NCBI GenBank assembly: GCA_032988165.1
Contig: JANTQF010000201.1
Span: forward strand, 1 to 63,750
Length of the DNA: 63,750 nucleotides
Direction: 5' to 3'
Source: Emmonsiellopsis sp. PD_33
Taxonomy: Eukaryota; Ascomycota; Eurotiomycetes; Onygenales; Ajellomycetaceae
Within the stretch, counting starts at the first letter, position 1; each line of letters starts with the position of its first letter. The notes under the pieces were generated by a model. That model was given only the letters and a program-made list of their open reading frames with translations, was not told the origin of the DNA and made no database searches. Shown here one piece after another: positions 37,320 through 48,876 of this stretch. Made by a program: the position numbers and the translations under genes.

Positions 37320-38195
37320 GGAAGATACTCATGCCCCTCTGGGGTTCTTCATCCTCTGCCCCCCCTGTAGTGGAGTCAGTATCTTCTCCTCTTCCAGACT
37401 CTATGCCTGAGACTCCTCTGAGCTCTGTGCCTTCATCTGATCAGGCACCCATTCTGCATTGTACCTGCAACAGCTGCCACAAGTGATATACTGTTGGTCC
37501 TTGATATGCTCAGTGTTCAGTGTGTCTGGGTTTGGCCAGGGTGGCTGGCAAGAAGAGGAATCCACAGAGGGGGTGTGTAGCACACAGACACACAGAGAAC
37601 ATCAGAACTGATGAAGATGACATATGAGACAGCCAAAATAACAGTTCATCTCATACATCTGGCAATCACAGGCCTCATATTCAGCCCTCAACTGAGTGGA
37701 TGTGTCAGGCAAGAAAGGGACAGGCCATACTGGCAGTACTGGCACAGCCAACAGAGCTGTAGAGACAGGCTGTACTGGCAGCACTGGCACAGCAACAGGA
37801 GGTACTGGCAGCACTCACTTATGAGCAGGCAGAATGGAGACAGGTAGTACTGGCACAGCCAACTAAGCAGCCTCATCTACCTGCTCAGACCATAGGGCCT
37901 CCATAAAACCATCAGGAAGCCTAGGACCCAGGATGTCATTAAGGGTGTTATAATAAGAGATGCTGAAAGGATCCCAAACAACCACTGAAGGTAGCAAGAA
38001 AACAGAAGGACTGAAGCCCAGACAGGGCCCAGGAGACAGCAGAAGACACTCAGTAGGAGGAGAGACAAACATACCAACAGTGCAGATGTATAAGATATAT
38101 ATACAGTGAAGAGGCAGAACATGTAGGTTGTTAAGGATAGAATGAAAAGAGGAGGTTGGGGCAGAGAGACCAAAGCACACCATGTGACTGAAAGG
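37320..38195 (+). pseudogene. Cys-motif gene fragment; first arm of a long inverted repeat
   Basis: The plus-strand frame gives VVESVSSPLPDSMPETPLSS, then LHCTCNSCHK and CSVCLGLARVAGKKRNPQRG, whose C-x-C-x2-C and C-x2-C spacing suggests a small zinc-binding segment. Alanine/leucine-rich repeats follow (QAILAVLAQPTEL, QAVLAALAQQQEVLAAL) from 37,700 to 37,870. The stretch 37,480-38,195 matches 50,625-51,150 in the opposite orientation with roughly 80% identity. The gene itself is not recognised. Confidence 0.5.
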
Positions 38196-38259
38196 TAGTG
38201 AGCAAAAGGACACTAAAATATGAGTATTTTCCTTATGTTCCTCATCAAGTTATCACAGG

Positions 38260-38470
38260 CTTGGCATAACCTATGCCAACATTCAACTGCCAACATTGGT
38301 TATTCTATGGACTGCCAGCAACTACCAACAAGTAACCACAAATATTGTACTGCCAACATTGGATATCATATGGTGGTAACAACTGCCAATGTTGGTCTAC
38401 CAATGTTCAATATCACATGGCACTAACACCCACCAATGTTGGTCTGCCAATGTTCAATATCACATGGCAC
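38260..38470 (+). repeat. Degenerate ACTGCCAACATTGG repeats
   Basis: Short units built on TGCCAATGTTCAATATCA and CATGGCACCAA recur four to five times. They share the AATGTTCAATATCA core with other repeats of this element. Confidence 0.65.
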
Positions 38471-39004
38471 CAATAACTAGCCCACCTGGGCTAATATAAC
38501 TGATTAAATTATGCCCCGTGCGGACCCCTCAACTTACAGTCTGTCAAGGTTTTATAATCATATTGTATGGCAAACCAGATATTATACACATATTTTATAA
38601 TTAGTAGATGATGTCTCTTTAGCTGATTTAGACATCTGGCTGTTCTGGAGTTGTTAACTATCATTTATTTATGTGTGTGACTAAATGGCAGACCAGATGC
38701 AAATATATATATATATATGTAATGACAATCCTACCAGCATTACAAGCTATCAGTCAATTAATGGGACAAGGAATCCACATAATCTCTACAAGTTAATCAG
38801 ATGAGGGAATATGCCTGATTCCTATGATTTGATTGAATTAAAACCAGCTGAGATGCCATTGTGGGCAAAAAGGGGGATATCAAAGAGGAGATCACAGAGG
38901 GGATTGAAGTCATCAGCTGTTAGTGCCATCATTGGCTGCCACTACCATCATTGACTGTCAGTGCATTGAAAAACACACCCAAAGTAAAGATCCATTATTA
39001 TCTA
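38471..39004. other. Spacer with a CpG pair
   Basis: CCCCGTGCGGACCCC at 38,514-38,528 keeps two CpGs within five bases. It is followed by AT-rich sequence with a TATATA run (38,703-38,720). It may be the end of a nested element, but no inverted partner was found. Confidence 0.35.
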
Positions 39005-39085
39005 GGCTGACATGTGTAATCTGCTCTATTTTGATATTATATGTTATTTTGATATTATACATTATTTTGATATTGAACATCCTCA
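39005..39085 (-). repeat. 18-bp dispersed repeat, minus orientation, AT-decayed
   Basis: Three copies of ATTTTGATATTATA-type text, the reverse complement of the ATCAAATCCCAAAACAAC family found inside the helicase gene. Confidence 0.5.
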
Positions 39086-39099
39086 ATTAATTCCAATGT

Positions 39100-40160
39100 T
39101 ACCAAGATGAGTAGTCATCTGAAGCATCTGATGCTCATCATCTGCTGCACACCATGCCTGGTGCCTTCAAAGTCTATTTCTGTATCTCACATGGTTAGCC
39201 ATTACATCTGCAATCTGTCCCATCCTCTGCTCATGTGTCAGGTTCTCATTGTCCTAAATTGCCTGAATATTCACATTGTCCATCATCTCATCACCAATGA
39301 GGTCTCTAAGCTCATTTTCATCATCCACTACTTGTGCATATATGTTGTAGTCATCATAGACAATGGTAGTAGACTCAGAGGGCCACAGGTGCTGGTGGGA
39401 TATGATTTGAAGGTTGGATCTGGCAGCATCCCACTCATTCCATCCATTGGGGAGATTGGTACTGCTGGTATTGCCACTCCTATTCCTGCATGTCTTCTCT
39501 ACTATCCACTGAATCTGCTCATTGCTGAAATGGTATTAGCAACTGGGCTGGCCCAGCAGTTCATGTTTGTAGTGGCAGAAATTCCCCTGGGGACAGTGGA
39601 GATGATGCTTGTTCTTGCCTTTGGCCTCCCACAACTCAACACTGCTGGTGAAGTTCTGGCACAGCTCACAGCTCCATCATTCCAGGTAGATGATGATTAT
39701 TTTGCAGTGTTCCTCTGCATTAGCCAGCCACCAACTTGACTTGACCACAAAACAGATAGGCTGCCTGCACCCAGCACAGGTAGGTCAATCCTTGAACTCC
39801 ATCATCTGACAGGTCAAGAAATCCACCTCTTCTTGGTTCTGCAGCAGGTTGATACATTCTGCACCATATCAGTCAGATCATCTGATCAAGTGAGTACTGT
39901 AATTAAGCTTGGCAAGTAATTATCACTTACCAGGATGAAAACAGCACTGGCATCCAGACAACACTGGGAATGTCTCTGAGAGCTTATCATTGAGACAGAT
40001 TCCATATTGCCACTTCAACCTGATAGCTGTTAAATATTAGCCAGTGCACACATAGTATATCAAAGTGGATCATGTAGTATTAGTGGGCATACCTCTATCA
40101 GCCTCATCATTCAGCAGGAAGTCATGTTTGGTTGGATCATGTTTGAAATGACAGGTTGTT
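39100..40160 (-). pseudogene. Cys/His-rich hypothetical gene
   Basis: The minus strand reads CAGCRQPICFVVKSSWWLAN, AEEHCKIIIIYLE, stop, WSCELCQNFTSSVELWEAKG, KNKHHLHCPQGNFCHYKHEL, then IQWIVEKTCRNRSGNTSSTN, ESTTIVYDDYNIYAQVVDDE and NELRDLIGDEMMDNVNIQAI. Paired cysteines (CAGC, CELC, HCPQGNFCHYKH) suggest zinc binding. The one stop between IYLE and WSCELC fits CGA to TGA decay. A 210-codon open plus frame over the same bases is hydrophobic antisense and is not called. The family is unknown. Confidence 0.5.
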
Positions 40161-40329
40161 CCTTGTTTGCACATCCCCCTCATATGAAATTGACAGTTAG
40201 TGTCACTTTTTTTTGGTATTGTATGGTGTGCACTCAGCACACTGCCTCTCTTCCCTGGCTTATGTTGCTGTGAGCAGGGATTTGATCAGCAATGACCATT
40301 TAGCCAGTATTTACAGTCCTCATTGGTTG

Positions 40330-40400
40330 ACATGGTTCAAGTTGTTTTGGTATTGGATGTTGTTTTGGTATTGGATGGTGTTTTAATATTGAACAGATAG
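40330..40400 (-). repeat. 18-bp dispersed repeat, minus orientation
   Basis: TTGTTTTGGTATTGGATG is repeated about three times, the reverse complement of CATCCAATACCAAAACAA. Same family as the arrays at 41.4, 42.2 and 44.0 kb. Confidence 0.7.
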
Positions 40401-40419
40401 TTGAAGCAAGGTTGCCAGA

Positions 40420-40575
40420 TTGAAAGCATTAAATGAAAGTGTCTCAATGAAAGCATCCTGATGAAAGCATCCTGATGAAAGTATCCCAATGAAAGTGTCT
40501 GAGATTCTAAATGAAATTGTGCAGATGAAAGCATACAAACAAAAGGTCCTGATGAAAGTGTTTGAATCAAAGCAA
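40420..40575 (+). repeat. GATGAAAGCATCCT short repeat
   Basis: About ten degenerate ~15-bp units of GATGAAAGCATCC and GATGAAAGTGTCT. Likely replication-slippage expansion. Confidence 0.75.
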
Positions 40576-40839
40576 TGAGGATCAAGTGATCATGTTATGA
40601 GGCTAAGGTTGTTGAAAGGAGAGAGTCAAGTAATCACATAGTGAGGCCAATGTTGTCAGAATATAAAGGTCCAGTGATGGCCCATAGTGTGTTGTGTGGC
40701 CACCCCCATCCAACCTTGTAAACAGAGCTAAACCTATTTAAGCTTTAGGGTTCAGCTCTTGGCCCAATCATTCACCTGAGAAGCCCACAAGCTTTTCAAC
40801 TAACTTCTTGTAATACCACAACAGCCTGACCCATTATCA

Positions 40840-41098
40840 ACTTACCACCACCACCCCACCACCAACATCAGAGATTTGGAGCCAACTTTAACAAAGAAGC
40901 TCAGCCAGTAAGTCATACTACATCCTCTGTTTATAATGTTTTCATTCTGACCTTTACACCTAGCCCTAACCTATTGCCAACTTCCCACCACCACCCTGCC
41001 AACTTTGGAGCCAACTTTGGCAAAGAAGCTTCAAGTCAGCCAGTAAGTTATACTGCATCCTCTGTTTATAACATTTTCATTCTGACATTCACACCTAG
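40840..41098 (+). repeat. Tandemly duplicated leader exon-intron of the helicase gene
   Basis: Two ~135-bp copies each contain ACCACCACC...GGAGCCAACTTT, AAAGAAGC and CAGCCA, followed by a 56-bp intron beginning GTAAGT and ending ACACCTAG (40,908-40,963 and 41,043-41,098). The ATG of the helicase lies seven bases after the second. A TATTTAAG box-like sequence is near 40,735. Confidence 0.7.
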
Positions 41099-41440
41099 GC
41101 CATCATGGTTGCCCTATCTGATGAAGCAATCAGCAAAGTTATGGGCTGTGCAGTATGGGATCTGAACCAGCTCAAGGCTAAATTCAATTAATGGCTTGCA
41201 GTACCCTCCAACTACCACACAGTCAAGCAGGACACTGGCCATGGGAGGCAATCTAGGATCTACACTATCAATGAATGCATCAGTCAAGGCCTGTTGGATG
41301 TGATGGATATTCCTGCCAGATGAGCAGAGGAACCCCTCAATAATGGTAGATGCATTATAGGTGGTTACTAGATTGCCATCATTGACCTCTTCAGCAAACA
41401 AGTCTATGTAATGACTTAGAAATACAGTAGGGACCAGCAA

Positions 41441-41535
41441 CCATCCAATCCCAAAATAGCATCCAATCTCAAAATAGCATCCAATCCCAAAACACCATCC
41501 AATCCTAAAACACCATCTAATTCCAAAACATCCAT
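41441..41535 (+). repeat. 18-bp dispersed repeat inside the helicase gene, array 1
   Basis: Five units of CATCCAATCCCAAAACAC/ATAG. It lies in the N-terminal coding part. Confidence 0.8.
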
Positions 41536-42217
41536 GCCAATCTATCTGTCAGTTGAACCTAAAGAGTACAGTCTTGAGTACCAGGAGCTCTCACCACTGA
41601 CATGGTGAACCCCATCAGCATATCAATCAGAGAGACCAATGATAATGGCCAGCCATGATAGTAACCATAGGTCTTTGCCACCCTTCACTTGTGCTTTGGA
41701 TTTTGGAGCTGCCAAACTGACACCAAACATACTTGATAACTGGGTTCAACATGTGGAGTTCCACACTATCAACTCTCTGGTGGATGAAGACAACCAGCTC
41801 ACTGTGTGCACACCAGCAGATCTGGCATCTTGCACAGCCAGGGGACTGAACCCAGTTGACCATCTTACAAAGGAGGACCACAGTGACTAGCTGGAAGAGC
41901 TGAAGAGCAATAGTGTCATTCATTTCAACCTAGAGGCCCAGTGAGTCTTCCTTATAGATCCATACTATCCAGAATGATTAGTTGGCATCAGAATTGGTCA
42001 AGCAACCTCATGGATCACCCAATGCAAGGCAGCCTTCTTTGCAGATAGAGCAGCCAAACCAGATATGCTGTTGCAGCAGTGGGCAGTTCAGTTCAAGATC
42101 TAGGAGAAATCCAACAAGCACAAACATCCAGCCAGCTTTGATGATGATGATGGCAACACTGAAGCCCCAAGACATGATACTATTCCTGCTATACCATCCA
42201 ACACTGAAATAGATGAT

Positions 42218-42312
42218 TCAATCCAAATAGACAATTCAATCCTAAAAGACAATCCAATCCCAAAAGACAATCCAATCCCAAAAGATGATCCAATCCCAAA
42301 AGATGATCCACC
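42218..42312 (+). repeat. 18-bp dispersed repeat inside the helicase gene, array 2
   Basis: Units of CAATCCCAAAAGACAATC. In frame with the gene they encode IPKDNPIPKDDPIPKDD, so here the repeat is translated without breaking the frame. Confidence 0.8.
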
Positions 42313-44019
42313 AGTTGAGTCATCTCTCAAGGCACCCACATCCCCTGCCAATCCAGCCAGTGAGACAGAAGATGGTCAAATAGCAATAGACCCCCTAACA
42401 CCCAGTTGGCAGGTCAAGTCATCTCCCAAGGCACCCACATTTCTGGACAGTCCAACACCAAAAACTCCCACCCCAGAGGTCATCATGATCCTGGATCCTG
42501 ATGAGCAGCCAGAAACCAATGTTAATAGTGCTTGGATAGATGATATACACAATCTTGATGACACCAGTCTAATTTCCCAAGTAGTAGACACAATAAGATG
42601 CCATCAACTCACCAAACACAATGAGAGTCTATTTGCCCACTTCTTCATATTTGAGGACAAGGCAGTGGACTACAAAGATCCCTCAACTAAAATTGAAATA
42701 CCATATATGAAGAGGGCATCCTTCAGCTACCAGGCCTTTGCTGCATTCTGGATGCTGTTGGTGGACAACAAAGTGGGGGGGGGCATTCTAGGTGACAAGA
42801 TGGGGCTTAGGAAAACCACTGAGCAGATTACCTATATTGTTCTTAGGTTCTTGCTGGCATTGAATTATGATTCAGTTAGGGAATCCTGAGAGTCCAATTT
42901 CAAAACAGCCCATGAACACCTTCAAAAAGATGCAGCTCCTGCTACATCATGCCCAACACAGTCACAATGGCCCTTCAGGTGCCTCTATGCTGTGGTTCAA
43001 GAGCCACATGCCAATCAGAAGGCACTGCTGAAGGTGTGGAGGATCAGAAGGGGTTATTCTCTCATTGTGGCCCCACCATTGCTTCTATCTGTATGGGTTG
43101 ATGAGTTCATAAATGTTATTAACCCTGAGTTGCTATTGAAATTGTTTGTGCAGCCCTCCATCTCTTCTGAGAGTTTTATGGCCAAGAGGTTTAAGGAGTG
43201 TGGTCCAAGTGCCAAGGCATATCTGCTTTCATCCATCTCTAAAGACCTCATGCCCCATGCTAAGCTCAATGACTGTATGGTGCTGACAACACCATACATG
43301 ATGGACTGTATGCATCAAACCCTAACATCAATGCCTGCATGGAACTGAGGACTACTGGTCCATGATGAATCTCATCTGGAGAAGGGTGAGAACAGCACAA
43401 CTATCCACAATTTTTGTTTCATTCTGAATGGGATAAAGAAGAAACTCTGTGATGATGTCAAACTGCCACCAACTGATCCTAATGTCTGGTTGATGTCTGG
43501 AACTCTATTTGAGAAAGGCCCTTGTGACTTACAGCATTGGATGGGCCTTCTGGAAACTGATTATTGGTTAGAATCAGACATACTACATCAGGCCTGTCAG
43601 GAGGAGTTCAAAAAGCTCAGCCAGAACACCTCTACTGCACTAGGCAACTGCATGAAGACTTATAGTATGACAGAAGCATCTGAGGCCCAACTGAGGGGAT
43701 TTGCCCTTCTGTTTGCATAGATTCTTGAACACATCATGATCCAGTGAGATACCAATTACAAATAGTTTGGCAAGAATATCATTGACCTCCCCCCACATGA
43801 GGACTGTGATATCATGGTTAAATTAATCAATGCTCAAAAAGAAGCTATAAAGGGGATAGAGGCTGAAGCCATTGCAGCTACCAAGGCAGCCTTTATGAAT
43901 GCCTATAACTTGTGGTTGCAAAGAGGTAGAAAGGATTCAGAACCAACCCTGCATATATCTACATTCTTCAAAAATTCTCACCATGCTTGTATGCTAGCAA
44001 TTTTCCCTGGAGCCATGGA

Positions 44020-44135
44020 CATTATCCAATCCCAAAACAACATTGAATCCCAAAATAATATCAAATCCCAAAACAACATTGAATCCCAAAACAACATCAA
44101 ATCCCAAAACAATGTTGAACGCCAAAACAACAATG
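44020..44135 (+). repeat. 18-bp dispersed repeat inside the helicase gene, array 3
   Basis: Six units of AATCCCAAAACAACATYR encoding SQNNIE/SQNNIK, placed between the two RecA lobes next to an acidic tract. A CpG survives at 44,120. Confidence 0.85.
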
Positions 44136-45189
44136 ACCCTAAGGATGTGGATACCAACAAGGATGGGGACTCAGATGACTCAGATGACTCAGATGAGGAG
44201 GGTGAGGAGGGTTACTCAGATGAGGAGGATGAGGATGATTTTGATGATGGCTGGCCTGGGTTTCATTTCACCAATGAGGAACTCAATGCAGAGAAAGACA
44301 AGAATGGTAAAAGTATATGGAAACCTCAATCAAAAAAGAACACTTCTTTGTCTCTGATACCCTACTCCCCCTTTATTATGGACCTTGTCAAGGGGGCAAA
44401 GGTGAAGTTCATTGAAAAGCTGCTGGCTGATCTGGCAATGTCTCAAGACTATGCTAGCTGTGCTGAGAAATTAGTGATAATTGTCCCTAAACCTGCTGTT
44501 ATTGTCATTTTGGAAGAGGTATATTTACTTACCCCTTGTGAATTTACATGGTACAACAGTGTGAGCTAACTGGATTCTAGCACCTTGAGGGACTCAGTTA
44601 TCCTGTTGTGGTGCTATATGGGTGTGTAACAGCCTTGAACAGACAAGATCTAATCAATGCATTCAACTTCAATCAGGAACCATATAACTGCTGTGATGGG
44701 AAAACCCCACTTGTCATCATCATCACTCCAAAAATTCTTGCCCAGGAATTCACACTTGTCAGAGCCTGCCATCTGGTTCTGTTGACCCCTGAATGGCTGT
44801 GGACCAATGAAGAACAGGCTACAGGCCAGATTGCTTGAATAGGCCAGAAAAATGACAAGACCTACCACCACTGGACAGTATGTGAAGATGTGAAGGTTGA
44901 AGTGGGGATTCTTTACTGTCAGAACTTGTGGCTGGAGTTTAATGAAATCACTATGCAAGCATCACATGAGTCAGCTGATTGATTGGCATGGGAGAAGCAG
45001 TAGAGGAAGGATGTAATAACTCTAGCATGATGTCAGCAGACAGGGTTGGGAACCAGTTTGAGTTAGATTTTGTATTTAGTAGCTGCAAAGCAATAACAAC
45101 AGTCATCTTGCCTTTAAATTATCCTTTGAATACTCTACCCTAAGTTATATGCTTCTGTAGCACTCTACCCTGGCCAACATTCACAGCCC

Positions 45190-45560
45190 AACATGATTTG
45201 CAATGTTGGCAGTCCAAGAACCTTCATGGTTAGTTGGTGACTCACAAATTTGGCAGTCCAACATTCACAGTCACAAATTTGGCAGTTGGTTGGCACCATG
45301 TGACTTGCAAATTTAGCTGTCTAATGTTTGCAGTTGCAAATTTGGTGGTTGGTTGGCACCATGTGACTTGCAAATTTAGCAGTCTAATGTTCACAGTCAT
45401 AAATTTGGTGGTTGGTTAGCACCATGTGACTTGCAAATTTAGCTGTCCAACATTCACAGTTGCAAATTTAGCAGTTGGTTGGCACCATGTGACTCACAAA
45501 TTTGGCAGTCTAATATTTGTGGTTGCAAATTTGGTGGTTGGTTGGCACCACATGATTCAC
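45190..45560 (+). repeat. 63-bp minisatellite
   Basis: About five to six units of GGTTGGCACCATGTGACTTG, CAAATTTAGCAGTC and a GTTCACAGTCACAAATTTGG segment. It fills the gap between the helicase and transposase genes. The unit contains CAAATTT...AAATTTG, a self-complementary pair. Confidence 0.85.
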
Positions 45561-45678
45561 AATATTCACACTAGTGGAGGTTATTAGTCACCACCTGCTG
45601 AATGTTGTGGTTTGGAGTTTCATCAGCCATTTTGTGTTAATTTTTCTATACACATAGAGATTGCTTCAGATCACAAAT

Positions 45679-48600
45679 ATGACATGCAAAAAATGAACTG
45701 CTGATGGACACCTATGCCCTCATGATGGTTACAGGTTTATGGCATCAAATCTAAGTGGACTTGGTTGACATGAGTCCCATTGCTGCAGAAAATGCATCTG
45801 GATTGACTTGGAATCTGTTATAAATAACATTCAGAGAGAAGGGACACAGGAAGATGATAGAGCTGTTCATATGCAAGGTGAGTTTAAACTGTTGTTTGAT
45901 GCCAGGCAGTGACTGATGTTAATTGCCAGTTGACTCCAACCCTTCTGATGATGTACCACAAATTGATGGAGACAATGATACAGCCATGTTGATGGATTCC
46001 AAGTCCCCAGTAGAGCCCTTAAATGTGCAGGCAGGGCCATAGTCATCTGGATTCACAGTTGTCATACTACCATTCCCAGTACAGGAGGGCCACCTCAGTG
46101 CAACTACAGTACAGACAGTCACCTACAAGCAAGAGTTGGGATGCTTAGCCAGGGCACCACTGGTAATAGCACCAGGTCCACCTTCACCTCTAAATGGACA
46201 GATACAGAATAACATCTTCTATCCCTTCAAAAATGAATAAGACTTTGGCTTGGCAATGTACTTCAACAACAACCAGATGACAAAGGGAGATGTAACTGCC
46301 TGGTTCAAAACCCCTGCATTGAAAACTTGGAGCAACCAGTTGAGCTTTGGTAGTGCAGATGAATGGCAATGCAAGCTTGATGCTATTGAGTAGGGAATAT
46401 CAATGGGGAATTGGAGAGTAGAGACCATAGCAGTAGACAGCACAATCAATGACAGTTCTGCTGATGAATACTAGTTCTACTATCAGGATGTTCTACCTGT
46501 TATCTCCTTTCTGCTTGGACATGAAGCTTTCAAGGAACATCTTACCTATGCACCCATATGAGTATTCAACCAAAAGAATCATCAAGTATACACTGAGGTA
46601 CACACTGCGGATTGGTGGTGGAACACCCAGGAGAAACTTGAGGATGGAGCCACAGTTGTGCCATTACTTATCACTGTTGATAAGACAGTTCTAACCCAAC
46701 ATCACAGTGATTTGTCTGCCTGGCCAATTTATATGACAATTGGGAATCTGAACAGTCATGTGCAACAAAAACAAGGTGTCTCTAGTTTGATTCTGATTGG
46801 GTTTCTGCCCATTGTCAAGATGAAGGAGGATCAGGGTATGAAAGCAACTATCTATCATACAGTCATGAAATGGATTTTTGAATGTGAGTCATCCTAAAGA
46901 GCCTTAAGTAATGCATTGGAAATAAAGCTGATAGCTTCACAAGTAGTTGAAAAACTTTTGGTTGATGGTACTGTCATTCTTTGTGCTGATGGATGCTACT
47001 GGAAGTGTTTTCCCATCATTACTGAATTGATGGCTGACTATGAAGAACAGACCATTCTTATGGGAGTTAAGAGTGACCCACACTGTATGATATGCCAGGT
47101 CCTCCCCAAAGAATGTGAGAATCTACAAACCAGATGGCCATTGTGAACACATGAATATATGAAAGATACCATTCAACAACTGGAAAGAGATGAAATCAAC
47201 ACTGATATGAGTGTTCACCCTGTACCTAACTTTGCCTGGGGCCACAAATTCACTAATATTCATGCAGCAATGATGCTTGATCCCCTACACCAGTTGCTTA
47301 AAGGGTTGCTTGACCATCTGCTGACCTGGTGTAGAGGGCACCTGAAGGATACTATTTACAAGAGAAGACAGACTGATTCTACAATGACTGTGTCAATAGA
47401 GGATTTGGGTGGTATAAAGCAACTGGATGAGCAGTTGAAGCTGGTTCCCAGGTTTACTGGGCTAAAGATATTCCAAAAGAACTTCAGTGAGATTAAGCAA
47501 TGGACCAGGGTTGAACAGGAGGCCCTGGTGTGACAGCTGATCCCTGCCATTGCACCCTTGATCAAAGGTTCAAAGGCAGATGCTATAATTCTTTTCTCAT
47601 GGGCAATTATGGACTTCTGGATGCTTGCTGACTACTGATCTCATAATGATGAAACTCTGGAGTACATGGAAACTACACTATATTAAATTGACAAGTTAAA
47701 GTATGTCTTCAGCAAATACTGAAAGGATGGCCACTTTAACTTCCTGAAGTTCCATGTTATTCAACACTATGTTGATTTTATTTGATTGATGGGGACTACC
47801 AATGGTGTGGACACAAGCAGCTCAGAGAGTGCTCACAAATATTTAGTGAAGGAGCCATTCAGTCAAACAAATAAGTACAATGGGCACAATGGGTTTGAGG
47901 TTCAGATTATTAGACATGTTATACACCAAGTTAACTGTCAGACCCTTTAGCACAGCATCAAGGCTTACATGTAAATGACCAGTTCTCCAAGCAAACTTGA
48001 TGCTCCCATTGATGCCAAGGTCAGCAAGCCCAGCATGGCTCTTAATCTGGTGGCCTATGGGTACAAGGAAGCAAAGGGGGGGGGCCTTCCACAGGATAAG
48101 ATACACTTTGGGAGTCTATATTGGCAACTGCAGTTAGACAGTCTTCAGGAGGCATTTGCAGTGTTTGTGCAGGAGATGTGAAAGAAACATGATGGCATGG
48201 AGAGCTCTGGAACTGTGGTTGATTGTCTAGAGTCAGATCCTTCATGGGTGGATGAGTATGTTGTGCAGCTTCATGGGTCAATATCCTGTTGGCAAATTGA
48301 TGGATGTGAGCCAGTGGAAGAAGATAGACTGAAACAGGAGCTGGTTAGATGCAGTCCCAAGTGGGAGAGAGGGGAGGGCTGGCATAAGGACCATATCTGA
48401 GTTCAGAAGAAGGAAGCAGATCAACAGTCTCTCATGAATGGACAGAGAGTTAGATGCCTTGAGGTCATTCTTACAGTTAAAGATCATACATGGGAGGTCT
48501 ATGATGGGGATTCTTTGTGAAGTGTTATATACACAGGTGTCTTCATTAATGTTTTCCAGCTTCATGGAGGATCAACTGGACTTCCACATGAGATTACTGG

Positions 48601-48876
48601 TATGCTTGAGATTGAGGAACCTGCTCTGAGTCAGACAAATCAAAGACAGTACCTGACCAACCAACAGTTCTACTCTTTAGAACATGTGGTTCAAAGTGCC
48701 CATGTGATTCCAAAGTTTTTCTCATTGAAGCAGGGTCAATGGCCAGTGTACTTCATCAACCATTACATTGATTGGGACCAATATAATACTATCTACCATC
48801 CTAACTTTATGAGTTTGGCAAGAAAGCAGGTGGATATATGGGAAAAGAGGCTGAGAAAGGCAGGCATGGGAGGATG
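45679..48876 (+). pseudogene. Plavaka-type (CACTA/CMC) transposase
   Basis: The N-terminus (45,679) has a C2H2-like finger: LCPHDGYRFMASNLSGLG, stop, HESHC, with the second Cys replaced by Asp. The Plavaka core follows: FYYQDVLPVISFLLGHEAFK, HTADWWWNTQEKLEDGATVV, PLLITVDKTVLTQHHSDLSA, WPIYMTIGNLNSHVQQKQ, VILCADGCYWKCFPIITELM and AHAAMMLDPLHQLLKG-type text (NIHAAMMLDPLHQLLKGLLD). These match the 'SSDKTQLT', 'DWW', 'TIGN' and 'TPD-x-LHQL-x-KG' blocks of fungal Plavaka elements. The C-terminus FINHYIDWDQYNTIYHPNFM runs to 48,876. It would catalyse DDE-type cut-and-paste. It is nearly full length with about ten stops, so no longer functional. Confidence 0.88.

Larger units (their letters stand above)
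41105..45030 (+). pseudogene. SNF2-family helicase pseudogene (cargo)
   Basis: ATG 41,105 opens MVALSDEAISKVMGCAVWDL. After a low-complexity N-terminal region, the SNF2 ATPase begins at ~42,715 with FSYQAFAAFWMLL and motif I GGGILGDKMGLRKT (family consensus DEMGLGKT, so two changed residues). Motif Ia is SLIVAPPLLLSVWVDEF, motif II LLVHDESHLEKG (DEAH-type) and motif III WLMSGTLFEKGP. An acidic insert (44,150-44,260) and an 18-bp-repeat insert (SQNNIE units) precede the C-terminal lobe: VTALNRQDLINAFNF, IIITPKILAQEFTLVRACHL, VLLTPEWLWTNEEQATGQIA, stop, IGQKNDKTYHHWTVCEDVKV, the motif V/VI region. SNF2 proteins use ATP to move along DNA and shift nucleosomes. Stops replace arginines. It sits immediately upstream of the Plavaka gene, same strand. 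Confidence 0.85.

Noticed and set aside
39107..39739. A 210-codon open plus-strand frame
   Set aside because: The minus strand over the same bases reads as a Cys/His/Trp-rich protein whose single stop fits CpG decay, while the plus reading is a featureless hydrophobic antisense.
44043..44357. A second frame through the 18-bp repeat (NPKT units)
   Set aside because: The other frame joins the helicase lobes and carries the acidic insert; this one ends inside it.
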